A stretch of DNA of 64,000 bases from Seminavis robusta. Its lineage: Eukaryota; Bacillariophyta; Bacillariophyceae; Naviculales; Naviculaceae. Within the stretch, counting starts at the first letter, position 1, and every line of letters begins with the position of its first letter. Under the pieces are notes generated by a model, which saw nothing but the letters and a program-made list of their open reading frames with translations, made no database searches and was not told where the DNA came from. Below are positions 1 through 12,430 of the stretch, in pieces. Both the position numbers and the translations under genes were made by a program. The DNA lies in NCBI GenBank assembly GCA_903772945.1, contig CAICTM010000484.1, positions 1 through 64,000 of the forward strand. Direction: 5' to 3'.

Positions 1-346
1 CAGTGAATAGTCATTGAGACAGGGTTCTCATGACCGCTAGTCATACTAGGTCGATGGTGAAACATCGCGCTAGATATTAGCTGGCGTGGAGAGATTCCAC
101 GCTACTAATAAATGCTAGACGAATCTTCCACGCGTTCCGTTTTTGGATCGTGGAACGAGTAGGATTACTACCACAACCTACTCTATCACACTTTACAGTC
201 TCCCGCGGGAGTTCAGATCTACGATCCCTTGGTTGTGATCTCTCTCGTTGATTAGTTTTCATACTTTCTAATCCTCTCATAACTTTCATTCTCTCAAACT
301 CAAAACACTCGAAAGATCTTTACACTAGCTTTTAGCGTAGTGCATT
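1..346. other. left edge, no host gene seen
   Basis: No convincing reading frame or RNA gene was found here. It directly precedes the retroelement coding relics and is most simply its leader or LTR part, but no matching LTR copy is visible in the window to prove that. Confidence 0.4.
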
Positions 347-3200
347 TTGTTAACAAACAATACTTTCAGCTACCCTCAACCTATTCTTCACCTGAAGATG
401 GCTCAAGGAAAGCATGCTTCGCAACTTCGAAAACAGTTGCGTAACAAACCCATCTTCCTCTCGTCGACAATGACGAAGAAAACGAGATCGACGATACTCT
501 GCAACCACTTGCAACTTCGCACCATGTTGCCAAGCGCAAATCAGAAGACTCTGACAATGAGGACAACTCCCTATCAATTTCAATCACTTGATGGAAATCT
601 CTATCTGAGGATTAGGCCAGGATGATGACTCAACGAACCATGTTCCGATTTCTCATACCAAAGTGATGAAGATATCTCACTAACTATAGTAAACAAGAAT
701 TGTTTGCAACTAATGAACACTACGGCAAATTAGATGATTGCCAGAAGCTGCTCAACTAGACTCTGATGATCTATTTGCATCGTTAACCTCGTCCGTGGCC
801 AACCACCTCGTAAACGTCGGCAAGACAAGAGACCTCAAACCATCGTCTATGTTAATTTAACAAGCGAGAAAAAGGAAACCAAAACCCGTTACACTCCGTT
901 GCTTTACTGGATACAGGAGCAATCCGGAACCTTGATTGCTAACCTCATGCTAAGAAATTACGCATGAAGGATCTTGGGGGCGTCCAAACAATGTGACTAC
1001 CCCTGAGGAGAATTAAACACCAGCACGAAGTGCAAAGGTGCATTCATGATCCTGAATTCCCGAAGATAATTATCGAGTGGGATTTACAACTCACCAAGAG
1101 CTTGGGGGCGTTATGACATGATCATAGGTCGAGACATTCTTCTCTGACTTAGGTTTCAAGTTCGATTTCACCACATGTCAGTGGAGTGGGACGGCGCATC
1201 TATTCCTATGAAAGAAGCGACACCAATGAAGAAGAAACTTCTTCATTCCTGATCCTACTGCTGTTGATGACAGTGCAGATCGTCCAAGAAGATTCTTGAT
1301 GCGAAATACGAACAAGCTGACTTAAGGCAGGTTTGCCAAGTCAAGATCAGTTAAACAAGGAAGAGAAGGAACAGCTTCATTCCTTACTGACGAAGTACTC
1401 TGACCTATTCGATGGTACTTTAGGAAAGTGGCAGATGGACGACTACGAAGTAGAACTTCTCCCTGATGCTAAACCCTATCATGCCAGGGCTTATCCTATT
1501 CCACGTGTCCATACCAACACTCTTAAGATGGAGGTTGAACGTCTCTGCGAGGCAGGAGTACTCAAGAAGGTAAACCGTTCGAGTGGGCGGCACCAACTTT
1601 TATCATCCCAAGAAAGATGGATCTGTACGATTCATCTCTGATTCCGGGAACTGAACAAAAAGATTAAGCGGAAGCCTTAATCCTATCCCAAAAATCAGGA
1701 CATGCCTCTTGAATCTAGATGGATCAAGCTACGCTACTAGTCTAGACCTGAACGGATACTATCACACGAGCTGTCACTCACTCAAGCAACTCTGTACCAT
1801 CGTACTCCCGTGGGGAAAGTACGATTACAGAGGTTGCAATGGCTATGTAATATCCCGACATCTTCCAAGAGAGATGGGAACACTAATGCACGACCTAGAA
1901 TACGTCCGTGCATACATTGAGATCACTCATCCTAACTAACGGCGATCTGGCAGATCACGGTTGAAAAGTGGATGAAGTTCTCCGAAGGCTTCGAGAAGCC
2001 GGACTTATGATCAATGCTACCAAGTCCTTCTTCGCAAGAGGAGAACTTGAATACTTAGGTTACTGGATTACTCGAGAAGGGATCCAACCTATAACCAAGA
2101 AAATAGATGCGATCCAGAATATCGCTCCTCCTACAACAGAAAAGAACTCCTAGATTCATTGGACTAGTGAACTACTATCGAGACATGTGGATTAGACGAT
2201 CACATGTAATGCCCACTCGCTTCGTTGACTTCCCAAACAACGAATGGAAATGGGAAGCCGAACACGACAAGGCCTTTAGCCAGATGAAGAAGATCATCAG
2301 AAGAAACCTTGCTCGCTTCCCTGACTTCAACGATACATCGTTATCCACACGGATGCGAGTGATACTCAACTAGGTGCAGTAATTTCCCAGAAGGGAAAAC
2401 CTATCGCGTTCTCAGCAGGAAGCTCAACCCTGCTCAGACACGTTACACCGTTACCGAGAAGGAACTTCCCAGTAACGTAGAAACTCTAAAAGAGTCCGTA
2501 ACATTCTTCTGGGAAGAAGATCGTTGTGCATACGGACCACAAGAATCTTACATGTAAGAATTCAATACCGATCGCGTAATGCGATGGCGCCTTATTCTTG
2601 AAGAATACGGCCTGAACTACGGTACATCAAGGGCGAACAGAACATCGTCGCTGATGCGTTGTTGAGACTTAACATCTCCAACAACGACGGTTCTTCAGAA
2701 CAAATGGACGCCAGCGAGATCGCTGAGCTCATGGCTGCAGACGAACGAGGACTCCCTAGCGTTCCCTCTCTCGTTCCCGAGATCGAACATCTCAGAAGAC
2801 GACAACGATATCAGAAACTCCTCAGGGACAAGCCAAACGACTACAAGAAGCAATCTTTCCCAGAGGGGATAAGTCTTACGACTTAGTAGTTAAGGACGAT
2901 AAGATCGTCGTAAACGTGACTATCAGAAGAGCTAGTCAATGGTCCATGGTGTGCTGAGCATCCTGCGAGACCGCACAGAACATCCAGCCAACACTACATG
3001 GATAATGGACTGGCCGGCAGCTGCCGCTATGTCAGCGTTGCCAGAAGTGCCAGATGAACAAACCCAAGACGCGTAAGCTGGGATTGATGCCTCCAAAGCT
3101 TGCGAGGAGATCCCTTGGGAAGAACTATGTATTGACTGATACCCACAACGTCGGGGATCCTAGAAAAGAATCATGTACACGTATCTCTCTCTACGAGAGA
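347..3200 (+). mobile_element. Ty3/gypsy-type LTR retroelement fossil, broken
   Basis: Short plus-strand reading stretches follow the order of a Ty3/gypsy pol region. A retroviral-type aspartic protease motif (DTGA) is readable near 910-925. Reverse transcriptase signatures follow at about 1330-2150, including a YATSLDLNGYY stretch and a leader typical of gypsy RT (DLFDGTLGKW, PYHARAYPIP). RNase H-like sequence is near 2250-2650. An integrase zinc-finger signature with CQRCQKCQMNKP lies near 3030-3080. The order protease-RT-RNaseH-integrase is what defines the family. The element is clearly dead, with many breaks (more than five), so it is an old copy. No pair of flanking LTRs is visible inside the window. 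Assignment to Ty3/gypsy rather than Ty1/copia rests on RT and integrase order and wording. Confidence 0.85.
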
Positions 3201-3715
3201 CTCAGTCATGAGTCGAACTCAAACCCTATCTAGGATCGAGTCGCGAATAAGGCTAAGAGCCGTGTATTGCACTCTTTGCCCCTATTCTAAAGAGCCAAAG
3301 TAAATTGCACGAGCAACCCCCAGACCCCCTTCTATGTTTAAATCGTGAGGTGACCTCACGAACTTGATCCCAGGCAGTACAGTACTGCAGTACGGACTGG
3401 CGCCGCGCATAAGATTCATTTGACATTTCCAAGACTGGATTTTACGGTTATTTTACAGTTTCGAAAATGGGAACCTGGAAATGGTCATTTCGTGATTTGG
3501 TCGTGAAATGACTGGTTTGCCGCAACAACAACAGAGCGGCAGAGAATAACAAAGAACAAAGAAAAGATCAATTTTAACACCATGGCAACAGTGTTGGCCA
3601 AATGGTCTCTAGCTTTACCAATACATTGATCTGATTGACTCTTTGCTAGGAGTAGCTCCCCAACACACTCACAGACACTCTCCTTGAAAAGAGTCAATCA
3701 ACTCCAAGGTTTGTC
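3201..3715. other. spacer between retroelement fossil and DNA transposon gene
   Basis: No gene is seen. A near-perfect palindrome built on CGTGAGGT/GACCTCACG lies at 3345-3361, and an imperfect CATTTC...GAAATG inverted pair lies near 3485-3510. Terminal inverted repeats of the neighbouring transposon would be expected around here, but I could not pair any with the downstream side by eye. Confidence 0.4.
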
Positions 3716-6700
3716 ATGGAGGTCAGCAGGAAAAAGCTGGCAGAATGTGTGGTTGATATCCTTGATGCCGACAAGAAAGACAAGGTCTCTCCCTTCAAGG
3801 ACTGTTGGTTGACCATCGATGCCATCAAAGCAATCATCTGTAAGAGATATGATGTTGAGCCACAAGAAGTTAGTATCAAGTCATTGACCACTGCTATGGA
3901 TAAACTCAAACAAAGCAACCAAGATACAGATCTCTATATCCACAAGGAATACACAAGGAAGCAGTACACCATCGGTGAAGGATTTCTGTCAACAAAGAAG
4001 AAGAGAAATCTTGTGTTCCTTTCCAGATCCAAGAAGTACAAGAATATCCCATCGATTCCTCTAGGCAAAGAAACATGGCAAGACTTACTCCTTAGATCCC
4101 ATGATATTGTGGATGGCTCTCATTCTGACTTCGAGGCAATGAAATCTTATGGAGAGAGATCCAGATCAACAAGAAACAGATCTGACAGCCTTGGAGACGT
4201 GGATAGAGATTTGGCTCTGGAGTTGAGGAGACAGCCAAGGGAAACTCTCAACAACCAAAAAGAAAAGCCTAACAATAACACCACAAATGTTAGCACGGGG
4301 AATTTAGGGGGAACAACCATTGTAGTCGATCCGAACAAAGACTTACCGGAACCAAACGACGATGAACGTAAGAGGCAGGCATCAGAGACGGCACAAACTC
4401 CGCCACGTACGAAAAAGCAAAACCAGGAAGAGACGCCAGTAGCGCACCATCCTCGTACTCGCACCGACAGCAATCGCACCGACAGCCATCGTCCTGGTAG
4501 CCCGAAACCAAATCCCGTACCATTTGAGCCCAGAGCCGTAAACGGTGGTACTGCGGTTCGCCGTAGTCCCCGTGCTGCGGCTCGCCGTCGCCGTTCATCG
4601 CGGGAGTATTTACAAGCGTTGGTTGGACACGTTGATTTAGAAAAGGACGAGCTCGGCGCTGACGACTCTCCGGCCAAAGATAACGTCTCACAGCTTGAAG
4701 ATACCGTCTCACAGCTCGACGATGACGAATCCATGGCAAAAGATGGCGGCTTCGTACCCAAAGAAGATGACGACTCCGTGCCCAAAGATGACGACTCGGT
4801 GCCCGAAATAATTCCTGGTCCGTCAGCTTCCAAAGACGACGACTCGTTTCTTGATGACCAGTCATTCTGTCACAGTCAGGTTCCCTCGGTTGGCTCCGTT
4901 GCCGCTGCCTACCGTAAGACTCAGCCGCATTCTCCTCCAAGGATTGGTCCGGAGAGGCTCGAAATGGAGAAGTTTCGGATCGTCTTCAAACCGTTGCCGA
5001 ATCAATCCGTCAAAGAATGTTTGGAGGAGCGTGTCCAGAAGCTGCGAACTGCTATTGACGACTGGAGGGAGATGCCGTCAATCCTTGTTGGTACGGACCA
5101 GGAATTCGAAGAACTCTCCATTAGTGCAAGACAATCCATCACAAACAAAGCAATCTTCCTATGCAGAGCTTACGAAGTGGCTCTTGACGCCATTCCCCGG
5201 TACGACTGGACTTGGGAAAACAGCATCAATCTTGCCATCAAGGCTTGCCGAAACGGCGGAAATCGCGCATACAACCATTGGAGAGTTGTGTACGAAATCC
5301 AACGGTACTTCAGGCGACACGACGGTTTCATGCCTCCGCGAAGAACAAATGGCAAAGGAAGTGTTGAGTTTTTCAGTGTGTTCCCAGAAGCCCCCATTAT
5401 GCTGTATCGTCATTGCAAGAAGAATCTGGAAAAACTCACCTGCGAGTTTGCCCAGCGGTACCTGATTGACACCGTAGTCCCTCACTGCTTGGAGAAGTGT
5501 AATCACGAGCTTGCTCTCTCTGGCATCAACCCACTCAACAAGGATCAGTTCCTCGCCATGGTTCGTCTCAAGTCGATCTCTGTCTCCACTGCATGGCTCC
5601 TGGGATTTGAGTACCGTGAGAACACCAAGACGTATTACACCGACAGTCATGAGCGTCCTGACAACGTGGCTTACCGCAAGAAATTCATCAAACGGTACTT
5701 TGAACTCGAAGATCGCTGTTATCGCTGGGCGCAGGTGCCCGCAACTGCTGGAAGCCGAAGGATTCCTGGCGGCGGACTCGAAACACTACAAGACATACGA
5801 GATCGAAGAAGATTACGAAAAAGCTGAGATACGTGAATATCACATTGACGCCAACCATGAAAAACTCCTTCAATTCGTACCTGAGGAGCAGCGCAAGTTT
5901 GGTGGAGGACTCAAGCGTGACTTTGACTCCACACAGCGTCCAGTCATCATCATTGGACAAGACGAGTCTGTATTCATGCAGTTCATCGTTTCGAAGAAAG
6001 CTTGGAGCGTTGACGGTGAGCAAATTCTCCGAAAGAAGAACGACGGCCAAGGTCTTCACGTGAGCGCCTTCGTCTCGGATGCTTTCGGAATGGATCCAGA
6101 TATTTCGGAGTGGCTTGAAGAAATCAATGAGAGGCGTAAAGGAACGGAATATATCTCCAAGGAAGCGGCCACAATTGAGCTTGGAAATCCGTCCAAGCGG
6201 CCAATTACCAAAGAGGCAGCCGAAGAAATGTGCAAATCCCCGTTCATGCGTTGTATCCAAATCGGCCAAGGACACGACGGTTACTGGAATGGCAACCGAA
6301 TGAAGATTCAGTTCGAAGACGCCGTTAACTGTGTCAAGGTGATGTTCCCAGGTCATGATTTCGTCTTCCTGTTTGACCAAAGCAGCGGCCATACAAAGAA
6401 GATCGACGGAGGCTTGGACGTCAACTGTATGCTTAGAGATCATGGGAGCAAGACGCAGATGCGGCCAACCACACTTGGCGAGGGATGTATTGGATCATTC
6501 GGGCCATCACTGTATGAAGTGGGAAATGAACAAGAGCTCATGTGGGAATCCGACGAAACCAAGTTGAAGCCGGACGACGGCCCTTGGTACCTCACCCCCG
6601 AAGAACGGATGGCCCAGCGGTATCATGTCCTCTACGAAGACAAGGTCAAGCCAAAGACTGCCGCACAACTTCGTAAGGAAATTGCAGCTCACCGCAAAGT

Positions 6701-7940
6701 CGATTCCAAGACGCTTGATAAGGGAAGGGGCTGTTTGAAGAAACTTCAAGCTGAAGCCGAAAAGGATGGGATTCCTTTTAATAGTTTCGTCAAATCCACC
6801 AAGAGCGTCCCAAAGACTGTCAAAGAAATGAGGGCAGAATACCAAGCTGCCGGTAAAGAGTTGCCGCAAGGCAATCTCACAAAGAGCGCTTTGCAAGAGC
6901 GCCTGGCGGAGGCGGGACTTGACATTTACAAGGAAGAGCCCCGAATCAAGACTTCTGGATGGGTTGGTCGGGCGAAGGGGCTCAGTCAGGTCCTCTGGGA
7001 ATTGGGATGGATCAGCGAAGAGGACCACGCTGACAACAAATATCACAAAGAACCGGCCAAGGCCGACTTGGATGAGGATGGCAACATCAAGGAAGGACAT
7101 GAACGGTGGATCTTGTCACGGCTCATGGCAAATCGTCCTGACTTTGCCAGTGAAATGACCGATCTGGAACACCTTGCGAAAGAGCTCTCAGACGGCAACT
7201 GCACTGTCACCGTTGTCTTCACGCCAAAGTACCATCCAAACATTGCCGGTGAAGGAGTCGAAGACACTTGTGACTTCTCCAAAAGATACATTCGTCGCAT
7301 GCCAATGCACCGCCGGATCAACTTCAAGAGTTTCATCGCAGTCGCCAACGAGGCTCTCCGCATGAATGATGCTGCAAGAACCATGCGTTTCCGCCGCAAG
7401 TGCAGGAAGTACATGCTTGGATATCGGTCGATCAACAACGAAGTCATGCATGTGCCGGAAGAAGGAAGCGTAATGTCCTTCAAGGATCAGCTTGACAAAT
7501 ACGCCAAGGAGTATTACAAGCCCACCGAAGCTCAGATCAAACAACACGACTTGAATATCACCAAGCGCACACGCAGAAAGAAGCCACAGATTGGTCCCAG
7601 TGTCACTCGTCGCAATTTCAAGACAACTGCGGAATGGGAGATTGTTGAAGCCTATTGGTTGGGCTATGATCGAATCAAGCAAGCAGAGGCACGCCAACAA
7701 AAGACTGTTCAAGACCGGTTGGAAGTATCTAGGACGGAAGAAGTGGACATGGTTTCCATTCTGAAGGAGAGACTTGTCCACAGATCAAACTTGGATACAG
7801 GCTTGGGCTCCATTGAAAATGAGTTGGAGATCTGTCTGGCCAGGAAGGCTGTTGTGGAAGAGGATGATGTTGCTGATACTGAGGATACCACTCCTTTCTT
7901 TGGTTGGGATGAAGAAGGAGGAGAGGGCGAACAAGAATAG
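3716..7940 (+). CDS. DDE-type transposase of a plain DNA transposon, one frameshift
   Basis: Two long plus frames overlap: 3716-5827 (703 residues) and a second frame running to 7940. They read as one protein if the frame changes once at about 5725-5745; upstream reads ELEDRCYRWAQ and downstream CPQLLEAEGFLAADS. The first part has a helical N-terminus (about 1-110), a low-complexity middle rich in Asp, Ser, Pro and Arg with repeated DDDSVPK blocks, and a folded region after about residue 400. The second part carries the catalytic triad: QDES with Asp at 5961, FLFDQSSGH with Asp at 6375, and a KYHPN...GVEDTC...SKRYIRR block with Glu at 7260. The pattern resembles the IS630/Tc1/mariner-like DDE families known from fungi and algae (HDES, FDNxxxH, NFIExxWGxxK). 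The frameshift means this copy is probably inactive unless it is a sequencing error. A short intron could also explain the switch, but I see no good donor and acceptor pair. Confidence 0.75.
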
Positions 7941-9160
7941 ATAATACATAGTAGTAGCCAGTCAATAAGTCTTCTTGTCGCGTCGTTGAAACCAGCCAGT
8001 CATCGCGTCAAACGGAAGCTCCGTGGAAGAGCTAGTCACCAGTCATCGATCGACTCGTCGTCTCGTTTGATCCGTCGTTTCGTGCCATTGTCGAGGTGTT
8101 GCATTAACTGTAGTCGCTTGTTGTTGCGGTAGAGGCGTCATGGTCGCTCCGTTCGCTCGCTCCGGTGTCATGATCGCTCCGTTCGCTCGTGAAAGAGGCG
8201 TCATGGTCGCTCCGTGGAAGAAGAAGTCATCCGTCGAACGGAGGATCGAACGACCGAACGACCGAACGACTGATTGCCGAACGGCTGCCACTGCGACTTA
8301 GCAAACAAGAGGTGCCTGTCATGGTGGAGACGTCTATAAGAGGAGTAGCCGCTATAGAGGAGTAGCATCATCTTGATAGAGTCGAGTCAATAGAGAGTAA
8401 AGATAGAGGTATCGAAATAATAAAAAAGAAGAGGTGTACGAGTGGCTTGGATCGATCCGAGTGATGTCAGTTGAGATTAAAGTTAAGGCTATATGTCCCT
8501 TAAGTCTTTTCGCGGAACGTTCCAGGACGTTCCGGGTCGCGTACCGGCAGCCGGCTTGCGTTTGCGTCAATAGCCTCGATACAGCCTGTACCTACCAGGT
8601 ACGACTGTACCAGTATGCATCAATGTGGTTCCTATGCATCTGCAAGTTTGCTACAATCTCCCAACAGGAAGGGGTCTAGCTAGCTAGAGTAAGTAAACTG
8701 TTGAAAGCTAAGCAAAAGATGGTGAATTATATAGAGCATAGCTGTGTAATTCATTTGTTGAAGGCATAAGAAACTTCAATAATTTTTAAAAATAGCAGGT
8801 GATTTGATCCCAAATGTGATTGATAGTCTGGATGAATCATTCAATGCGAGCTTTTAATCCTTAGTAAAGTTGAGAAGTTCCAACAACTTGAGCATCTGTG
8901 GGAACCGCAGCAGTAACAAGGACACATTCGGCAATGTAGTGACGCTCAATATTTCCTATCAATCAAACACCACCGGCAGGAAACTTGTAAAGAGCCATCC
9001 TGTTGTTGGCGTGGAGATCGTGTACCAGGTATCACTGCCCCAACAAACCAAGTTGTTGGCCTGCCGTTGCGCAAAGCTTGAAACAAATTCGATGAGTGGG
9101 ACGTCTGTGAGGCAATTTCATAGGTACCACACGTAATTTGAACTAAAAGTATAATATCAT
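7941..9160. other. intergenic, no gene supported
   Basis: Only short chance frames are present. The first 400 bases are rich in GTCG/CGAACG words and hold the small tandem repeat listed separately. A CGGAACGTTCC-type palindrome lies at about 8513-8535. A CTAGCTAGCTAG run lies at about 8679-8692. Confidence 0.5.
8138..8220. repeat. three imperfect copies of a GTCATGGTCGCTCCGTTCGCTC unit
   Basis: The phrase GTCATGGTCGCTCCG occurs at about 8138, in a variant GTCATGATCGCTCCG at about 8167, and again at about 8199. The first two are followed by TTCGCTCG. It lies just downstream of the DDE transposase gene and could belong to that element's 3' part. Confidence 0.6.
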
Positions 9161-9239
9161 GTAGTCAGTGGGATTCGAACCCACGCCAACGAAGACTAGA
9201 GCCTAAATCTAGCGCCTTAGACCACTCGGCCATGACTAC
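9161..9239 (-). tRNA. tRNA-Leu (anticodon UAG)
   Basis: The minus strand folds into a complete 79-nt tRNA. The 7-bp acceptor stem pairs GTAGTCA with TGACTAC. The A box reads TGGCCGAGTGG and the B box GGTTCGAATCC. The anticodon stem CTAGA/TCTAG holds a 7-base loop TTTAGGC, giving anticodon TAG (UAG, reading CUA and other CUN Leu codons). The variable arm (TCTTCGTTGGCG) is of the long class II kind expected for Leu. No intron is present and CCA is not encoded, as expected for a nuclear gene. A TTTT pol III stop lies about 15 bases downstream on the minus strand. Confidence 0.95.
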
Positions 9240-9539
9240 GCTTCCCTTTCTGAGAGAGGGAGGTCCCAGGAGTGGTGCCTTCGTGTCCTGCATCCAAATC
9301 GGCTGCATGAGGTAGGTGATCGCGGATGCGACCGTTGCGGCGGTCTCCCAATGCATGCAATGCATGCTAGCATGATGTATTGGAAGAGCTGTGGGAAGTG
9401 AACAAGATTGGCGATGATCATCAATAGAGAACAACTTCAAACTCGGGCACCATCGCCTCACATCTTTACAACAGAAGCAACCCAGAAGAAGCGTCAAGAC
9501 TTAAGTTCTAGCAAATGATGGAAGGCGAGAAAAAGAGTC

Positions 9540-12080
9540 ATGGAAAAGCGGAGCAGAGTCGGTGGGGGACAGTTGAAGGAGAACGCCAGCACAACGGTTG
9601 AAGAAGAAGTTGCTGCAAGGATGGAGGATGATAATGGGATATCCAAACCAACGCCGTCTCCCCGTGTTGTAGAGGAGGCGAAAGGAGACGTACACGACGA
9701 CGGTCCAAGAGAAGTTCCTGATCAGTCCACACATGGGGCCTTTTCTGTAGGTTCCAACGTCGACGGCGCCACAACGGCAAAGCTACAACGAGGTCTACAT
9801 CAAGATCGTCCTCAGACGACCATCGCAGAGAAGGAGGCCCGATTACTGCCACACCCCAGGCAAACATATCAGTACTTGAATTCGTCGACGGCAAGTCCAA
9901 CCAAGAAAACAAAAACTCCCAAGGGGCTGAGAAAGGAACCACCAAGATCATCCACCTTAGCTTGTGCCACCACGTTGCCAAGTGTGGGTTATAAGGGCCT
10001 AAGACAGCCTCGTGCACCAACTGACAAGTTTGATGCATCGAATTCGTTGGCAAGCAATGCCGTGGCAACAGAAGAAGATGAGGTGCATGTGACTCCAAAC
10101 ACTATGGGAGGGAGTGGAGGTGACAACGGCAGTCCAACACTAGTTGTGGACCCAGACGACCCAGAAGGAGGAGGCAACGACGAGAACATCACCGGTTTCA
10201 TGGCAACGGCACATTTAGTAGAAGAAGTGGAGCAGCAGCAGCAGGGAAGTGCACCCATTGAAGCTCGACCGATTCGTCGTTGGGACTACCTGCGCAATCG
10301 AACAGTGCTAACGGTCATCACATTCTTGATCGTGGCAATGGTGGCAGTGGTGATCGCTCTCGTCGTGGTCAGGCAAAGCCGAAACCTGGATCTGGTAATT
10401 TCTGGACTCCCTGACTACACAATCGACTCGCTGCGCGATCCAGCATCTCACCAAGGCCAAGCGCACGAGTGGTTGAAAGGACATCCAGATATCGAGAATA
10501 TGCCCGAGTGGCGCAAGATCCAGTTATTCTCCATGGCAGTATTCTTCTACGCAACTAAAGGCCAGCACTGGCGACGAAAGGAAAATTGGCTCAGCTACGA
10601 CGCTCACGAATGTAGATGGCAGCAATATTACCCGGAAAATCAATTTAGCCTATCAAATTGCAACGATGAAGGGGCTCTTCAGAGGCTCCACTTGGACTAC
10701 TGGAACCTGAAAGGGACGATTCCAAGGGAACTTTCTTTGCTGGGATCCTTGAAGATTATTTACCTCCACGAAAATAGATTGTTTTCAAGCATACCATCCG
10801 ACATTGGACGTATTTCCTCCCTGCTGGGCTTGGCACTCCAAAACAATGAACTCTCAGGCTCCATTCCAACAGAGATTGGCTCCCTACCGCAGCTCCTTTA
10901 TCTCCGAATGGAGAAGAATCAGCTTTCGGGAACTCTGCCAAGAAACATAGGAAGTCTCTCACATTTGCAGCTTCTCCAAATCAGTGACAATTTACTGGGA
11001 GGCAATATTCCTTCTCATCTTCAACACCTTACTTCACTGGAAACATTATTGTTGAATGACAACATACTTTCTGGACCGCTTCCCACCGAGCTCGGTTTGC
11101 TCAGAGCAATCACCGAACTAGACTTGAGTGGAAATCTACTTGGGTCTACTATCTTTACAGAGCTAGGAGGGTTGCAAAGGCTTACAGATTTGGACCTATC
11201 CAGCACGTTACTCAATGGTACACTGCCCAGTGAGATTGGCAAATTGTCATGGCTGGTACAGCTGGACCTCACCGGCAACAATCACTTGACTGGAACTTTG
11301 CCCGAACAGATAGGAATGTTGGCAAGGCTGAGATCCTTCAACCTCAGCAACCACGGTTTCACTGGAAGTATTCCTTCCACTATCGGCCTGTTGTCAAGGG
11401 TCTCCAGTTTGGATTTGAGCAGCAACAGGTTTTCAGGTTCTTTGCCATCGGAGATTGGCAGAGTTGGCATATTCGATAGGGGTTTGTTTTACTTGTTATT
11501 GGGCGGCAACTCTTTGGTCAACCGCATCCCATCGGAGCTGGGGAAGTTGACTGACTTACACACACTGGAACTTTCTTGGAACAACTTCTCTAAGAATATT
11601 CCACATGAAATTGGCGCCCTTACAGGGCTCAAGTCGTTGGATCTCCAAGACCACAGCTTGACGGGTCGAATCCCTTCCACCATTGGACTATGTGAATCAC
11701 TGGAGGATCTGATTCTTACGGGTAATTCGCTCGCTGGGCCACTCCCAAGTGAATTAGGTGTCTTGGGGAAGATGCGTACGCTGTATCTAAGCCGAAATCG
11801 CAACTTATCCGGGACGGTCCCGACAGAGCTCAACCAAGCAGCCAACTTGCGTCACATCAGTCTTCACGACACTCAGCTATCCGGCACTATTCCGTTTTGC
11901 CCTTCGCGACGACGCCTGGCGACTGCCTCTGAGTCGCTGCCTGAATACCCTGATGACGATGGGTTGCATTACGTTGTTCTCCCCGAATTGCCCTACCTCT
12001 ATGCTTTTGTGCAAGTTGACTGTCAAAGGGTGTCCTGCAACTGCTCCTCTTGTTTTTGCGTACCCGATTCAGGCTTCTAG
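9540..12080 (+). CDS. membrane-anchored leucine-rich repeat protein without kinase
   Basis: This is an 846-residue single-exon protein. Residues 1-245 are charged and disordered, rich in Thr, Pro and Glu, with a short Gln run. One strong transmembrane helix lies at about 250-274 (TVLTVITFLIVAMVAVVIAL). An LRR N-terminal cap-like stretch follows at about 340-385, with a Trp/Cys pattern. About sixteen plant-type LRRs of 23-25 residues (LxxLxLxxNxLxGxIPxxIG) run from about 385 to 790. The end is a Cys-rich tail (CQRVSCNCSSCFC). With no signal peptide and a mid-protein anchor, a type II topology with the LRR domain outside or luminal is likely. Such proteins are expanded in pennate diatoms and are presumed to be surface recognition or adhesion proteins. 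No kinase domain is present, so signalling would need a partner. The function is inferred from architecture only. Confidence 0.9.
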   Translation: MEKRSRVGGGQLKENASTTVEEEVAARMEDDNGISKPTPSPRVVEEAKGDVHDDGPREVPDQSTHGAFSVGSNVDGATTAKLQRGLHQDRPQTTIAEKEARLLPHPRQTYQYLNSSTASPTKKTKTPKGLRKEPPRSSTLACATTLPSVGYKGLRQPRAPTDKFDASNSLASNAVATEEDEVHVTPNTMGGSGGDNGSPTLVVDPDDPEGGGNDENITGFMATAHLVEEVEQQQQGSAPIEARPIRRWDYLRNRTVLTVITFLIVAMVAVVIALVVVRQSRNLDLVISGLPDYTIDSLRDPASHQGQAHEWLKGHPDIENMPEWRKIQLFSMAVFFYATKGQHWRRKENWLSYDAHECRWQQYYPENQFSLSNCNDEGALQRLHLDYWNLKGTIPRELSLLGSLKIIYLHENRLFSSIPSDIGRISSLLGLALQNNELSGSIPTEIGSLPQLLYLRMEKNQLSGTLPRNIGSLSHLQLLQISDNLLGGNIPSHLQHLTSLETLLLNDNILSGPLPTELGLLRAITELDLSGNLLGSTIFTELGGLQRLTDLDLSSTLLNGTLPSEIGKLSWLVQLDLTGNNHLTGTLPEQIGMLARLRSFNLSNHGFTGSIPSTIGLLSRVSSLDLSSNRFSGSLPSEIGRVGIFDRGLFYLLLGGNSLVNRIPSELGKLTDLHTLELSWNNFSKNIPHEIGALTGLKSLDLQDHSLTGRIPSTIGLCESLEDLILTGNSLAGPLPSELGVLGKMRTLYLSRNRNLSGTVPTELNQAANLRHISLHDTQLSGTIPFCPSRRRLATASESLPEYPDDDGLHYVVLPELPYLYAFVQVDCQRVSCNCSSCFCVPDSGF

Positions 12081-12372
12081 GCTCACAACAAGATGAGTAA
12101 CAGTCCACGAGTGTACCTTTCCATCGAGGCTACCGTTACACAAAGAAAGTTTTCTTTGCAGAGCATCTTCTGAGTGTCAGTCCACGCGTCTACACGAGCC
12201 ACACGTGCTGTTTGCTCAAGTGAAATGCAAGCTTCCGCGGCTTTGCCGCAGTTATTTGTCACGGAAGTCGAATAATCCAGAAATATCAAATGCAGCTTCA
12301 GAACCACTAGTAGCTAGCTAGCTTTAACTATTACCTTGGCCCTGCCAGTGAGACCGGCAAGAAGGGCAGGGT

Positions 12373-12430
12373 TTGTAAAGCTAGATGTGACAGGCAACAA
12401 TCACTTGCATGGCGAATTGCCTGGCAGCTC
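12373..12430 (+). pseudogene. decayed LRR scrap next to the LRR gene
   Basis: A short stretch reads LDVTGNNHLHGELPG in one plus frame. It matches the LDLTGNNHLTGTLP repeat inside the neighbouring LRR gene at about 11264-11305, including at the DNA level (GGCAACAATCACTTG). It is too short to be a gene and has no frame around it. It is best read as a leftover of a tandem duplication of the upstream gene or of its lost 3' part. Confidence 0.6.

Noticed and set aside
4147-4940. Two overlapping minus-strand frames of over 200 residues
   Set aside because: They are antisense to the low-complexity middle of the transposase and carry no domain or start context.
8870-9136. An 88-residue plus-strand frame before the tRNA
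   Set aside because: No start context or recognisable pattern; probably chance.
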